Below, in pieces: positions 35,047 through 43,725 of a stretch of 64,000 bases of DNA (its first letter is position 1; each line of letters opens with the position of its first letter). Position numbers and translations under genes: made by a program. The DNA is from Pseudomonadota bacterium (GTDB taxonomy: Bacteria > Bdellovibrionota > Bacteriovoracia > Bacteriovoracales > Bacteriovoracaceae): contig JAIYBW010000001.1 in NCBI GenBank assembly GCA_027488375.1, forward strand, positions 372,001 through 436,000, written 5' to 3'. A model generated the notes under the pieces. The model did not search any database. It was not told where the DNA came from and saw only the letters and a list, made by a program, of their open reading frames with translations.

Positions 35047-35811
35047 ATGGATATTTCTACAGTCGCAGGATTAGCACTCGCAACATTAGCGATCTTAGGT
35101 TCGATTCTTTATGGTTCTCCACTCTCAATTTTTATTGATGTACCCTCGGTGGTGGTGGTGATCGGTGGAGTTATCGCAACTACACTCATTAAATGGCCGA
35201 TGGAGAATGTGAAAGCTCTTGCTTCTTATTACATGAAATCAATTTTTTCTACTCCTTCTGATCCTAAAGCGATGATTGAAGAAATTCAAAAACTAGCTGA
35301 GACAGCTCGAAGAGAATCGGTTTTTGCTCTGGAGAAAGTTCCTGTAGAAGATAAGTTTTTGAAAAAAGCAGTGACTCTCGCAGCCGATAACCGTCCACCT
35401 GAAGTTATTACATCTATTTTAAGTTTAGAAATTGCAGCGATGGAAGATCGTCACACAAAAGGTGTGGATGTTCTTGAAGGTATGGGCGCGGATGGTCCGG
35501 CCTTCGGAATGATCGGAACTCTAATTGGTCTCGTGCAGATGCTTCAAAACATGTCAGACCCTTCATCGATTGGTCCGGCGATGGCCGTTGCACTCTTAAC
35601 GACATTTTACGGTGCAGTTATTGCGAACGTATTTACCATTCCTGTTGCGGCAAAACTCAAACAGCGTTCAAAACAAGAAGCGACAAAAATGAATATTATT
35701 GTTGCTGGTGTGCTCGGGATTGTGGCCGGTGAGAACCCACGCGTGATTAGAGAGAAACTAGATTCGTTCCTAGCGCCTAAAGACCGTCTTGTGGAAGAGA
35801 AAAAGGAGTAA
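35047..35811 (+). CDS. motA: Flagellar motor protein MotA
   Basis: I take the ATG at 35047, six bases after GAAGG, not the TTG at 35032. The protein has about 254 aa with four TM helices (about 3-22, 28-48, 145-165 and 180-200). The MotA signatures LEGMGADGPAFGMIGTLIGLVQML and the Pro-rich IGPAMAVALLTTFYGAV are present. With MotB it forms the proton- or sodium-driven stator of the flagellar motor. Confidence 0.93.
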   Translation: MDISTVAGLALATLAILGSILYGSPLSIFIDVPSVVVVIGGVIATTLIKWPMENVKALASYYMKSIFSTPSDPKAMIEEIQKLAETARRESVFALEKVPVEDKFLKKAVTLAADNRPPEVITSILSLEIAAMEDRHTKGVDVLEGMGADGPAFGMIGTLIGLVQMLQNMSDPSSIGPAMAVALLTTFYGAVIANVFTIPVAAKLKQRSKQEATKMNIIVAGVLGIVAGENPRVIREKLDSFLAPKDRLVEEKKE

Positions 35812-35814
35812 GCC

Positions 35815-36612
35815 GTGGCAGATGCTCCAAAGTGCCCTCCTTGTAAACCGGGGGCCCCAGGTTGGCTGGCGACATTCTCAGATCTTTGTACACTTCTTCT
35901 CACATTCTTTATTCTTCTTTTATCGTTTGCCAAAACAGAGACTGCAAAATATGAAGCGGCCATTGGCTCTTTAAGAAATGCTTTCGGAGGAAACGTTCTT
36001 AAAGCAGGTGAGGTTTTAAGACCGGGTAAATCACCTAATGATGCTCCAACAATGATTGATGCTGAATCACCCGCCAAGCCATTTCCGATAGAATTTTTAA
36101 CTTCTGAAGGTCTTCTTGATAAGCACGAAGTGAATAGAGAATCAGATGCCCAACTCAATCAGCTTAAAAAAATGTTGGCGGAAAATGAACTGGGTGAATC
36201 AGCAACGGTCTATGAAATGCCAGAAAGTATTAATGTCCGCATGAAGGACAAGATCTACTTTCGACAAGGTTCAACAGGAATTGATGACATCAATATTCAA
36301 GTTTTTGAGCGCCTCATTAAGATGCTGAGAGAGAATACTTGGCATGTCATGATTGAGGGGCATGCTGAGGCTGGAGAAGTGTCTGCAAAAGATAAATCTA
36401 CTGATGCTTATATGCTTTCATCTCAACGTGCACTGGCCGTTGCGAAATCCCTTATTCAGCGGGGGGTATCTCCGGATCGCATCACAATTGTTTTCTATGG
36501 AGACTCAAGACCTCAACAGAAAGTGAATGATAAAATTTCTGATCGTCGAGTTGAGTTCCTCGTCAAAAAGATAGATTTAAGATCAGAGGGGAAAAAAGTT
36601 GAAGCTCAGTAA
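35815..36612 (+). CDS. motB: Flagellar motor protein MotB
   Basis: The protein has 265 aa. The TM helix holds the ion-carrying Asp (FSDLCTLLLTFFILLLSF). The periplasmic OmpA-like peptidoglycan-binding domain (about 145-255; IEGHAEAG, DAYMLSSQRALAVAKSL, GVSPDRITIVFYGDSRP) is complete. The start is GTG with AAAGGAG five bases upstream, so it is coupled to motA. Two CxxC-like Cys near the N terminus (KCPPCKPG) are unusual. Confidence 0.93.
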   Translation: MADAPKCPPCKPGAPGWLATFSDLCTLLLTFFILLLSFAKTETAKYEAAIGSLRNAFGGNVLKAGEVLRPGKSPNDAPTMIDAESPAKPFPIEFLTSEGLLDKHEVNRESDAQLNQLKKMLAENELGESATVYEMPESINVRMKDKIYFRQGSTGIDDINIQVFERLIKMLRENTWHVMIEGHAEAGEVSAKDKSTDAYMLSSQRALAVAKSLIQRGVSPDRITIVFYGDSRPQQKVNDKISDRRVEFLVKKIDLRSEGKKVEAQ

Positions 36613-36617
36613 ATAAA

Positions 36618-37511
36618 ATGAAAAAAATAGAATTTCAATTTTTCAAAGCAGAAGGGTCTCTTAAGGAGGCCCTTCAGCATTTATTGGGCTGCTCCGGACA
36701 ATTACTGAAAAAATACTTTTCATCAAAAGACTTATCAAAACCAATACGAGAGAAGGAAATAGTTCATCTTCCCCTTGAATTTGTTAATCACCTCCTCATT
36801 AATCCTGAATATGAAGGGCCACAAGTTAAAATTCTTATAGATACCCTAGATTACATAGCGATCCACAAGCCAAGTGGTATTCATTCTCATCCCTTAAGTT
36901 ATGGAGATAAAAATACAGTTCTTAATTCTCTTCAGGCTTCAAATCAATTTTCAAGTCTTAATGTTAACAATCAAAACTATGATAGAGGTCTGCTCTTTCG
37001 TCTTGATTTAGAAACCTCAGGTGTACTGATTCTTGCTAAAACTGAATCTTTTTATCAAAAGATGAGACACGATTTTGAAAAAGTGATGAAGAAAAAATTA
37101 TATCTTGCGATCGTTGAGGGTGATTTTAATCAAGAGGGTGAGTGGACTCATTTTTTTCGTCCTTCAGGGCCAAAAGGCTCAAAACAAAAAGTTTCTTTTG
37201 AAAGAGAGTCTTCAAGCCATCAAGGTGATTTAAAAGTTAAAAAGATTTCTTTTTCAGGTGGAAAGTCTCTTTTGCTTGTTGAATTAAAAACTGGCTTAAG
37301 ACATCAGATTAGATCTCAATTGGCCTGCTTGGGCTATCCAATCCTCGGTGATGAGTTGTATGGTGGCAGCAAAGCAGAAAGATTATTTTTACACGCTTGG
37401 AGATATGAGTGGGATCAAATCATAGAAGATGAGCAGGCCGACTTATTTGACAGTTTCTTTGACCTGAACAGTGCTCTTCAAGTGTGTCATGATATGCTCA
37501 GAGTTCTCTAG
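36618..37511 (+). CDS. RluA-family pseudouridine synthase
   Basis: The protein has 297 aa. The catalytic motif is FRLDLETSGVLILAKT (Asp in RLD), and the family motifs IHKPSG, YLAIVEG, LKTGLRHQIRSQLA and GDELYG are all present. The N terminus may be a divergent S4-like RNA-binding domain. It converts uridine to pseudouridine in rRNA or tRNA; the exact site cannot be told. It follows motB by five bases but is functionally unrelated; its 3' end overlaps the opposing gene by 69 bases. Confidence 0.88.
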   Translation: MKKIEFQFFKAEGSLKEALQHLLGCSGQLLKKYFSSKDLSKPIREKEIVHLPLEFVNHLLINPEYEGPQVKILIDTLDYIAIHKPSGIHSHPLSYGDKNTVLNSLQASNQFSSLNVNNQNYDRGLLFRLDLETSGVLILAKTESFYQKMRHDFEKVMKKKLYLAIVEGDFNQEGEWTHFFRPSGPKGSKQKVSFERESSSHQGDLKVKKISFSGGKSLLLVELKTGLRHQIRSQLACLGYPILGDELYGGSKAERLFLHAWRYEWDQIIEDEQADLFDSFFDLNSALQVCHDMLRVL

Positions 37512-37913
37512 AGTAGAAAGTTTTACAATAAATTTTCCTTCAGTGACTGCATCAATCGTCATCTTGTCGTGGACAAGATTAAACCTTACAAAAAATACTT
37601 TTTCTAAAATATCATTGGCCGAATTTCTCGCTAAAAATGCCATATGATTGGCCAGCTGACGGTAGAGAAGAGGTCTAATATTTTCCACATCCTCGGGAAT
37701 CGCGAGTTCTTTGATTTCAACTGCTAAATTATTTCCTTCGCAAAAAACCTTCCAGTTCTCTGGGATTCGTCGCTCCAAACCTACAAGAACACCTCGACAA
37801 GAGGTTGGAATTAATTTGGAATTAGCGAAAATGCCCCACTTCTCTTTGGATGCAACCTGGTACAGGAAGAGCAGGAACATGATGATCCCAATCATAAGTA
37901 CAGGCTTTTTCAT
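37443..37913 (-). CDS. Small membrane-anchored protein of unknown function
   Basis: The likely start is the second Met (MKKPVLMIGIIMFLLFLYQVA), which gives an N-terminal TM helix or uncleaved signal; the track start is 18 bases earlier. About 155 aa, with one hydrophobic anchor and a soluble domain containing two Cys (TSCRGV and VFCEGN). I do not recognise it. Its last 69 bases overlap the pseudouridine synthase gene tail to tail, so both ends are constrained by two coding frames. Confidence 0.6.
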   Translation of the reverse strand: MKKPVLMIGIIMFLLFLYQVASKEKWGIFANSKLIPTSCRGVLVGLERRIPENWKVFCEGNNLAVEIKELAIPEDVENIRPLLYRQLANHMAFLARNSANDILEKVFFVRFNLVHDKMTIDAVTEGKFIVKLSTLENSEHIMTHLKSTVQVKETVK

Positions 37914-38022
37914 TAAGGAATTCCACAACATATGTTTATTATCTCGTTATTTTTAATAATTTCCACTAAAGACTTCAGGAATAAAAGCCGACAAGTTTGA
38001 TCAAGAAAGCTTAGAGGGTAAA

Positions 38023-38973
38023 ATGAAAGGTTCTGGGTCAAAATTAGGAGTCGAAGTGGTTAAAAAGTTGATGGCCGTAGGTGATAAGCAAGGAACTATA
38101 AAGTTAACTGATCTCGCTGCTGAGATGGGACTTTCTACCGAGGATGCGCTAGTTTTTCTGAGGGAGTGGTTTCCGGAAGGGGGAGGAGTGGAGATCTACT
38201 CAAGCAATAACGAGTCCTTGGTTGATATAGATGCAAGTTCTCTAGAGTATATGCTTCCGCTCTCACCTTCAGAGTGGATAGGCCTGAGCCAGTTAGTCCA
38301 AAATTTAGGGCCAACTCAACTTCAAAAAACACCTGCTTTGAAATCTCTTTACCGAAAAATGACAGAAAATGAAGCCATATCCAAAGTGATGGGCCTCCTC
38401 CAGGAATTAGAATCTTGGGATCAAGAAATTAATGAAAAGCAACAGTCATTTGTAAGTCAGCTTGAGTCTGCGATAGATTCTAAGTCCCAAATTGGTTTAG
38501 TGACGACACATCATAAAAATTATCAAGTTTTTCCCTGCAAAGTCATTCATCTTGAAGGAAGATTATCACTCATTGCCGAGGACATGAATGATCATTGTTT
38601 GCTTGTTGTGCCCATGGTTGAAGTGATGGAGTTGACGACGATTCAATCGACAAAATCACCACGTGTAACGGCATTTGAGGTTGATGAGTTTATTGTTGCG
38701 ATCAGATCCATGAGTGAAAAAGAAACAAGACTGATCTTAAAAATTCATGACCCTCAGTCAGTTAATTTATTTCCGAATCATCATTTTCTTGGCAAGCCTT
38801 GTATGATCACCAATCCTCAGGGAGACTTGATCTGGGCAGCTTATGTGGAGCCCTGTGACGATCTTTTTGAATGGTTAATCAGTCTAAATGGGAATGTAGA
38901 AATACTAGATCCAACTAAATTTAAAGATGATTTTCTCATGTATTGTGAAGAAAAGTTAAGAAAAGTTGCGTAG
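38023..38973 (+). CDS. WYL-domain-type transcription regulator
   Basis: The protein has 316 aa. An N-terminal winged-helix-like part (about 1-65; TIKLTDLAAEMGLSTEDALVFL) is followed by a helical region and a domain (about 155-225) that matches the WYL pattern: residues for replaced non-specific effector binding (QVFPCKVIHLEGRLSLIAEDMNDHCLLVVPMVEVMEL). The end (WAAYVEPCDDLFEWLISLNGNVEILDP) fits the WCX extension. WYL proteins often sense nucleic acids or nucleotides. It has GAGGG upstream and starts a string of mostly overlapping genes. Confidence 0.7.
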   Translation: MKGSGSKLGVEVVKKLMAVGDKQGTIKLTDLAAEMGLSTEDALVFLREWFPEGGGVEIYSSNNESLVDIDASSLEYMLPLSPSEWIGLSQLVQNLGPTQLQKTPALKSLYRKMTENEAISKVMGLLQELESWDQEINEKQQSFVSQLESAIDSKSQIGLVTTHHKNYQVFPCKVIHLEGRLSLIAEDMNDHCLLVVPMVEVMELTTIQSTKSPRVTAFEVDEFIVAIRSMSEKETRLILKIHDPQSVNLFPNHHFLGKPCMITNPQGDLIWAAYVEPCDDLFEWLISLNGNVEILDPTKFKDDFLMYCEEKLRKVA

Positions 38974-38984
38974 GATAAAGGGAT

Positions 38985-39551
38985 ATGACTAGTCCCTCTC
39001 AACGTAAACCATACTTCTTATTATCATTTTTACCTGCTCTCGCTTATTGGCTTCTGGAGACTTATACATCCTTAGAAATAGCTCTCTTGGGTGGAATCGC
39101 TCTCGGAGTCGTTGAAATGCTCCTTGAAAAATATTTTTCCGGTCATGTCCACACCTTGTCCAAAGTTAATTTGGCCCTCATCGTTGTCTTAGGTGGAATT
39201 GCCATTATTGCTAAAGAAGGTGTTTGGTTTCGATTACAACCAACATTGACAGGTATCGGAATTTCAGGATTTTTAATTTTTCAGAAAATTAAGGGGCGCT
39301 CACTCATGTTAGATATGCTGAAAGATATGGGACAAATACCTCCTCTTCCAGATACATTCTACAAGATCATCGAATGGCACCTTAGTTTATTCTTAATCAT
39401 ATTTGCTTTTTTCATGGCGAAGGTTGCAATCTATGATTCAACTGCGACATGGCTTTTTTGGAAAACAGCTGGATTTTATATCGCCTTCGCTGGATTCATG
39501 GTCATAGAGATTTCATATCTTCGATTTATTATGAGGAGAAAGAGGCCATGA
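38985..39551 (+). CDS. IspZ/YciB-like membrane protein (septation protein A family)
   Basis: The protein has 188 aa with about five TM helices. The order of motifs (LSFLPALAYWLLE; GGIALGVVEMLLEKYF; WFRLQPTLTGIGISGFLIF; then a W-rich helix and a C-terminal TM) follows the YciB/IspZ pattern. The family has been linked to envelope maintenance and septation. AAGGG lies before the ATG. It overlaps the next gene by four bases. Confidence 0.65.
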   Translation: MTSPSQRKPYFLLSFLPALAYWLLETYTSLEIALLGGIALGVVEMLLEKYFSGHVHTLSKVNLALIVVLGGIAIIAKEGVWFRLQPTLTGIGISGFLIFQKIKGRSLMLDMLKDMGQIPPLPDTFYKIIEWHLSLFLIIFAFFMAKVAIYDSTATWLFWKTAGFYIAFAGFMVIEISYLRFIMRRKRP

Positions 39552-40084
39552 AAATTTGCGTATTTTGTGGAGCAAATTCAAGTCTCGATCCGGAAGTTGA
39601 AAGAATCGCCAAGAAAATGATGGCAGATTTTAAACGTGATCAGGTTGATCTTGTCTATGGGGGAGCCGCAATAGGAATTATGGGAACACTTGCGAGTGAA
39701 CTCATGTCAATTGGAGGAGAAGTTACGGGAGTTATTCCTCAACACCTCATGACAAAAGAAGTCGCGCATCCTGGACTTACTCATCTACATGTTGTCAAAG
39801 ATATGCATGAGAGAAAGCATCTCATGTATAAGCTTTCGGATGCTTTTCTTATTCTTCCAGGTGGGATGGGTACTCTCGATGAATTATTTGAAATCGTGAC
39901 TTGGCGGCAACTTGGTTTGCATGCCAAGCCAATTGCTCTTTTAAATATAAATAATTATTTTGATCACTTATTACTTTTTTTAGATCACACTGTATCACAA
40001 GGCTTAGTCAAAGAGGTTGATCGACAGCTTATTTTTTCTTCTTCAAATTGGGATGACGTTAAAAAACATTTATTAGGGAATTGA
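39548..40084 (+). CDS. LOG-family (TIGR00730) nucleotide phosphoribohydrolase
   Basis: The true start is the ATG at 39548 (ATGA overlap), not 39449. The protein has about 178 aa with CVFCGANSS, VYGGAAIGIMG and the catalytic PGGMGTLDELFE and TWRQLG motifs. LOG proteins cleave N-glycosidic bonds of nucleoside 5'-monophosphates; many have been misnamed lysine decarboxylases. GAGG lies upstream. Confidence 0.9.
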   Translation: MKICVFCGANSSLDPEVERIAKKMMADFKRDQVDLVYGGAAIGIMGTLASELMSIGGEVTGVIPQHLMTKEVAHPGLTHLHVVKDMHERKHLMYKLSDAFLILPGGMGTLDELFEIVTWRQLGLHAKPIALLNINNYFDHLLLFLDHTVSQGLVKEVDRQLIFSSSNWDDVKKHLLGN

Positions 40085-40085
40085 T

Positions 40086-40538
40086 ATGTCTCAGATAGAA
40101 TTGCGGCCGTATAATACAAAAGATGAAAATGACGCCCAGGAAATTGTTGATATTGCTAAAGAGTATTATCAAAAGTCACCCTGGCCTCCGACAAAAGAAA
40201 AAGTCATGGCCGGTGGTGTTCATTACTTCAGGGCATTCTATCAAAATAAACAAATTGGTATTACTGGCTATTATCTAAAGACTCCAACTCTTGCAGAGAC
40301 AGTGAAGACAACTGTGTTTAAAGAATTTCAAGGACAGAAGCTTGGAAGCATTTTATCACAGGCGATAGAGGATGAGTGCAAGCGAATTGGGATAAAAAAA
40401 ATTATCAGCACAGTTTATTATTTCAATCATGTGATGGTACAAATAAAATTAAAGCAAGGTTACACCATTGAAGGTTATCATCCCGATCATGAAGCCCCTG
40501 GTTATCATGAGTATAGTCTGGGGAAAATTTTAAAATGA
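40086..40538 (+). CDS. GNAT-family N-acetyltransferase
   Basis: The protein has 150 aa. The acetyl-CoA-binding pattern is seen around VFKEFQGQKLGSILSQAIEDEC (loop Q/RxxGxG/A variant QGQKLG), followed by YYFNHVMVQIKLKQGYTIEGYH. The substrate is unknown. It starts one base after the LOG stop and overlaps the next gene by four bases. Confidence 0.75.
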   Translation: MSQIELRPYNTKDENDAQEIVDIAKEYYQKSPWPPTKEKVMAGGVHYFRAFYQNKQIGITGYYLKTPTLAETVKTTVFKEFQGQKLGSILSQAIEDECKRIGIKKIISTVYYFNHVMVQIKLKQGYTIEGYHPDHEAPGYHEYSLGKILK

Positions 40539-41248
40539 TCTTTTTTGATTTTTTCAAATCATCACCTCGTTCACTTTTCTTAGAGTATTCACCTCAAGAT
40601 GCGAAGTGGCATGTCATTACCTGGAATTTTGACCTCAAAAATCTTCAGGAAAGGCTATGGACTCTTGAAATCCAGGGCAAGAATGACCAAGTGATTGAAT
40701 GGTCTAAAGCTAAAACCGAAGAGATAAGATTTTTTAGGAAAAATAAATTATTTAGAAAAAAAGATGTAAAGAGTTCACGAAATGAATACAGAGACCTGAT
40801 GAATGTGTCAGTGCATGCAACCCTCAAGCATGGTCTTGATCTTTTCAAGGATTTTCTCCTCGAGCCTTATCCTGGTGCTACAACAACAGATTATCAGAAC
40901 GAAATGAAGGCTCTTCAGTGGATTCAAGCTTCATTTGGGACATTGTTTCGTGCTCTAGATCAATTTAAGACGCGATCAGACCTTATTTTAACTGCCGCTG
41001 TCTTTTCTGGGCTAGAGCCTCAAACTGGACGTAAAGTTTTGAGAGTGATGGCGTTTAATTTAGATATATTTTGCTATTTTCAGGATGATATGAGTCTTCA
41101 GGTGACTATATTTGATGATAAAAATTTAGGCCATGGTGGAGCAAAATCGCCCACTTTTCAGCAAAATATCAAAGTTACAAAACCGCAAATCTATGATGAA
41201 ATAATCAAGCTCGTGCATAAGATAGCGACTGTTGGAGAAATCGTTTGA
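40535..41248 (+). CDS. Unknown soluble protein
   Basis: The protein has 237 aa with no signal or TM segment. The first third is charged, and a helical middle (VSVHATLKHGLDLFKDFLLEPYPG) precedes a region with alternating beta strands (LRVMAFNLDIFCYFQDDMSLQVTIFDD). No known motif is visible. It overlaps both neighbours by four bases (ATGA and TTGA), so it is translated with the GNAT and CPBP genes. Confidence 0.6.
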   Translation: MIFFDFFKSSPRSLFLEYSPQDAKWHVITWNFDLKNLQERLWTLEIQGKNDQVIEWSKAKTEEIRFFRKNKLFRKKDVKSSRNEYRDLMNVSVHATLKHGLDLFKDFLLEPYPGATTTDYQNEMKALQWIQASFGTLFRALDQFKTRSDLILTAAVFSGLEPQTGRKVLRVMAFNLDIFCYFQDDMSLQVTIFDDKNLGHGGAKSPTFQQNIKVTKPQIYDEIIKLVHKIATVGEIV

Positions 41249-41847
41249 TTACTTTTTTTGTCCTCATTATTGTTTATTTTGCTTTTTCCTGGGGATTGCC
41301 TTGGCATAAAATCCCTTCAACAATTTCTTTCTCTTATATTTTTGATCTGCTTTTTGCCCTTGGTATTTCTTTCTTCTTTAGGCTCCCTTGGAAATTTAAA
41401 TGGGATATTAATAAACAAACCTTTAAAGCCTTTGGGGAAGTTTTAGCGCTTGCGATTGGATCGATTGCCGCTATTTGGTATATGGATATAGAGATGCCTT
41501 TTAGGCTGGTTCAAAATTTAGAGTGGCATCTTTTAATTTTTGCTCCTATTTTGGAAGAATTAGTTTTCAGGCAGACTTTCCAGAGGGTTCTTATTGCAAA
41601 TGTTGGGGGCAAGAGAGTGACGTCAATGCTCGTGGCTGCCATCTTTGCCTTTTCACACCTTGTTGGGTTGATGGTATTACCTGTTGAGTATGTTCCCTTC
41701 ATCGGCTTTCAAATATTTTATACATTTGTCTTAGGCGTTATTTGTGGCCAATCCCTTTTAAAGTTTCATTCAATTCTTGCCCCAATCGCCATGCATTTCC
41801 TTTTCAATCTCTCTTTCTATGTTGCGATGCAGTTAGAGATCATTTAG
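41245..41847 (+). CDS. CPBP-family intramembrane protease (CAAX-like)
   Basis: The protein has 200 aa with about six TM helices. The three conserved motifs are present: EELVFRQ (EExxxR), FAFSHL (FxxxH) and HFLFNL (HxxxN/B). These form the glutamic/metal-like active site of Abi/CAAX proteases. The target is unknown. The start is TTG with GGAG upstream, overlapping the previous stop (TTGA). Confidence 0.85.
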   Translation: MITFFVLIIVYFAFSWGLPWHKIPSTISFSYIFDLLFALGISFFFRLPWKFKWDINKQTFKAFGEVLALAIGSIAAIWYMDIEMPFRLVQNLEWHLLIFAPILEELVFRQTFQRVLIANVGGKRVTSMLVAAIFAFSHLVGLMVLPVEYVPFIGFQIFYTFVLGVICGQSLLKFHSILAPIAMHFLFNLSFYVAMQLEII

Positions 41848-41861
41848 ATCGTTGGGTTTAC

Positions 41862-41890
41862 TTTACTTTAGATTGGCCAATTGCTATATT
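41862..41890 (+). promoter_or_regulatory. Sigma-70-type promoter of miaB
   Basis: TTTACT, a 17-base spacer and TATATT lie 54 bases before the miaB ATG. Confidence 0.55.
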
Positions 41891-41944
41891 GCGCCATTAT
41901 TTACCCCCAGTCTTAGACTTAATAACTAATGTTTTGAGGGCCCT

Positions 41945-43366
41945 ATGGAAAACAATCAAATTCCAACTGTAAAAGTTGGTGAACTCGAATTTCCTCCACG
42001 CAAAGTTTGGATGAAAACCTACGGCTGTCAGATGAATTATCATGACAGTGAGCGGATCATGTCTCATTTATCAGGAATGAATTTCACGAAGACAGATGAG
42101 CAGTCTGAGGCTGATCTCGTGATTTTTAACACCTGTGCCGTGAGAGATCTCGCCAATCAAAAGTTTTACTCACACCTTGGTGAAACAAAAAAACTTAAAA
42201 CAAATCCTGAAATCAACCCTGAGACGGGTCTTAAAAAAGACGTCATCGTTGCGGCCGGGGGATGTATTGCTCAAACTGAAGGCAAGGATCTCATTGCAAA
42301 GTATAAGCAACTTGATTTTGCTTTTGGCACTGACGTTGTCGATAACATTGGAGAAATGGTTTACCGCGCCTACGCTGGTGATAAAAAATTTGCTGTGACT
42401 TCATGGGATAAGTCTGAAAATTATTCCATTGAAACAAAAATAACCCATGGTTCACCCATGGCCTTTGTTAACATCATCAAAGGGTGTGACAAATTTTGTT
42501 CTTATTGTATTGTTCCTTTTACTCGCGGACGAGAGAAGTCACGCCGCTTAGATGAAGTGGTAAAAGACGTTAAGCGGTTAGTTGAATTTTCTGGTGTACA
42601 GGAAGTGATGCTGCTTGGTCAAAATGTTAACTCATTTGGAAAAGATAACGAAGAGTCATTGGCCCAGTTAATCACGGAACTAGATAAAATTGAGGGACTG
42701 CAAAGACTTCGTTATACAACCTCTCATCCTTATGACGTAACAGATGATCTTGTTGAGGCCCATCGTTCGGCTAAAAAACTAGCGAATCATCTTCACCTTC
42801 CGGTTCAGTCGGGCTCAAATACAGTTCTTCAGAGAATGCTTCGTGAATACACGATTGAGCACTATATGACTTTGATTCAAAAAATGCGTGCAGCAAATCC
42901 TGAGATGATTATTTCAACAGATATCATTGCAGGTTTTCCAAATGAGACTGAAGAGGAGCATCAAGCAACCTTAAAGCTGCTTGATGAAGCCCAGTTCGAT
43001 TTCATTTATGCTTATTCATTTTCGGCCCGCAAGGGAACTAAAGCGGCGCGAATGAGCGATGTTTTAACTGATGATATTCGCGGTCGACGCCTAAGAGAAA
43101 TTCAAGACAAACAATTAAAAATTCAGGCCAATATTCGAAGCCAAATGATTGGCAAAACTTATCGAATCTTGGTTGAAGAAAAAGGTTTGAATAAAGGGAT
43201 CTTAAAATGGACAGGGCGTACGAGTTGTTACCGTCTTGTGCATTTTGAGCCAGAGACTGAAGGAAAAGATTATCAGTGGCATTGGGTTGATGTTGAGATC
43301 ACTTCTGCCACCGCCTTATCAACTCAAGGCAAAGTCATAAGAGATTTAGGTAAAAATATTCAGTGA
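41945..43366 (+). CDS. miaB: MiaB, tRNA 2-methylthio-N6-dimethylallyladenosine synthase
   Basis: The protein has 473 aa. The N-terminal UPF0004 domain has three Cys (YGCQMN, NTCAVR, AGGCIAQ) for one Fe-S cluster; the radical-SAM motif is GCDKFCSYC; a TRAM-like domain ends the protein. MiaB adds a methylthio group to i6A37 of tRNAs, improving decoding. An insertion (about residues 82-97; KTNPEINPETGLKKD) seems longer than usual. The end overlaps the DUF454 gene (GTGA). Confidence 0.95.
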   Translation: MENNQIPTVKVGELEFPPRKVWMKTYGCQMNYHDSERIMSHLSGMNFTKTDEQSEADLVIFNTCAVRDLANQKFYSHLGETKKLKTNPEINPETGLKKDVIVAAGGCIAQTEGKDLIAKYKQLDFAFGTDVVDNIGEMVYRAYAGDKKFAVTSWDKSENYSIETKITHGSPMAFVNIIKGCDKFCSYCIVPFTRGREKSRRLDEVVKDVKRLVEFSGVQEVMLLGQNVNSFGKDNEESLAQLITELDKIEGLQRLRYTTSHPYDVTDDLVEAHRSAKKLANHLHLPVQSGSNTVLQRMLREYTIEHYMTLIQKMRAANPEMIISTDIIAGFPNETEEEHQATLKLLDEAQFDFIYAYSFSARKGTKAARMSDVLTDDIRGRRLREIQDKQLKIQANIRSQMIGKTYRILVEEKGLNKGILKWTGRTSCYRLVHFEPETEGKDYQWHWVDVEITSATALSTQGKVIRDLGKNIQ

Positions 43367-43725
43367 AGATTATTCTTTTTATTATCGCTTGGATTAGTTT
43401 TGGATTGGGAGTCATTGGGGCCTTCTTACCCATACTCCCTACGACACCTTTTCTTATTTTATCAGCATTCCTATTTTCAAAAACATCTCCTCGATTTCAT
43501 CGATGGATTTTAAATTTACCCATCGCTGGGCCTGCGATACTCGATTGGCGAGAAAATCGAGTCATTCATACTAAAGCAAAAATCCTCTGTGCCTCAATGA
43601 TCCTTCTTTCTTGTTCTCTTATTTGGTCTAAAGCTTCAATCCATTTGGCCATCAAAGTTTCTGTGAGTCTTGTTCTAGTCAGTGTTGGTAGCTTTGTTGT
43701 AACCAGAAAAAGTCAGGTCAAATGA
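43363..43725 (+). CDS. DUF454 (YbaN-like) membrane protein
   Basis: The protein has 120 aa with the YbaN signature (SFGLGVIGAFLPILPTTPFLILSAFLFSKTSPRFHRWIL) and three TM helices. The function of the family is unknown. The start is a GTG overlapping the miaB stop, and the end overlaps the next ATG by four bases. Confidence 0.85.
   Translation: MKIILFIIAWISFGLGVIGAFLPILPTTPFLILSAFLFSKTSPRFHRWILNLPIAGPAILDWRENRVIHTKAKILCASMILLSCSLIWSKASIHLAIKVSVSLVLVSVGSFVVTRKSQVK

Noticed and set aside
35607-36158. 183-aa minus-strand ORF over motA/motB
   Set aside because: It is a shadow of two well-supported motor genes.
37932-38022. Possible riboswitch or tRNA in the divergent gap
   Set aside because: No cloverleaf or known motif can be seen; the gap is simply AT-rich.
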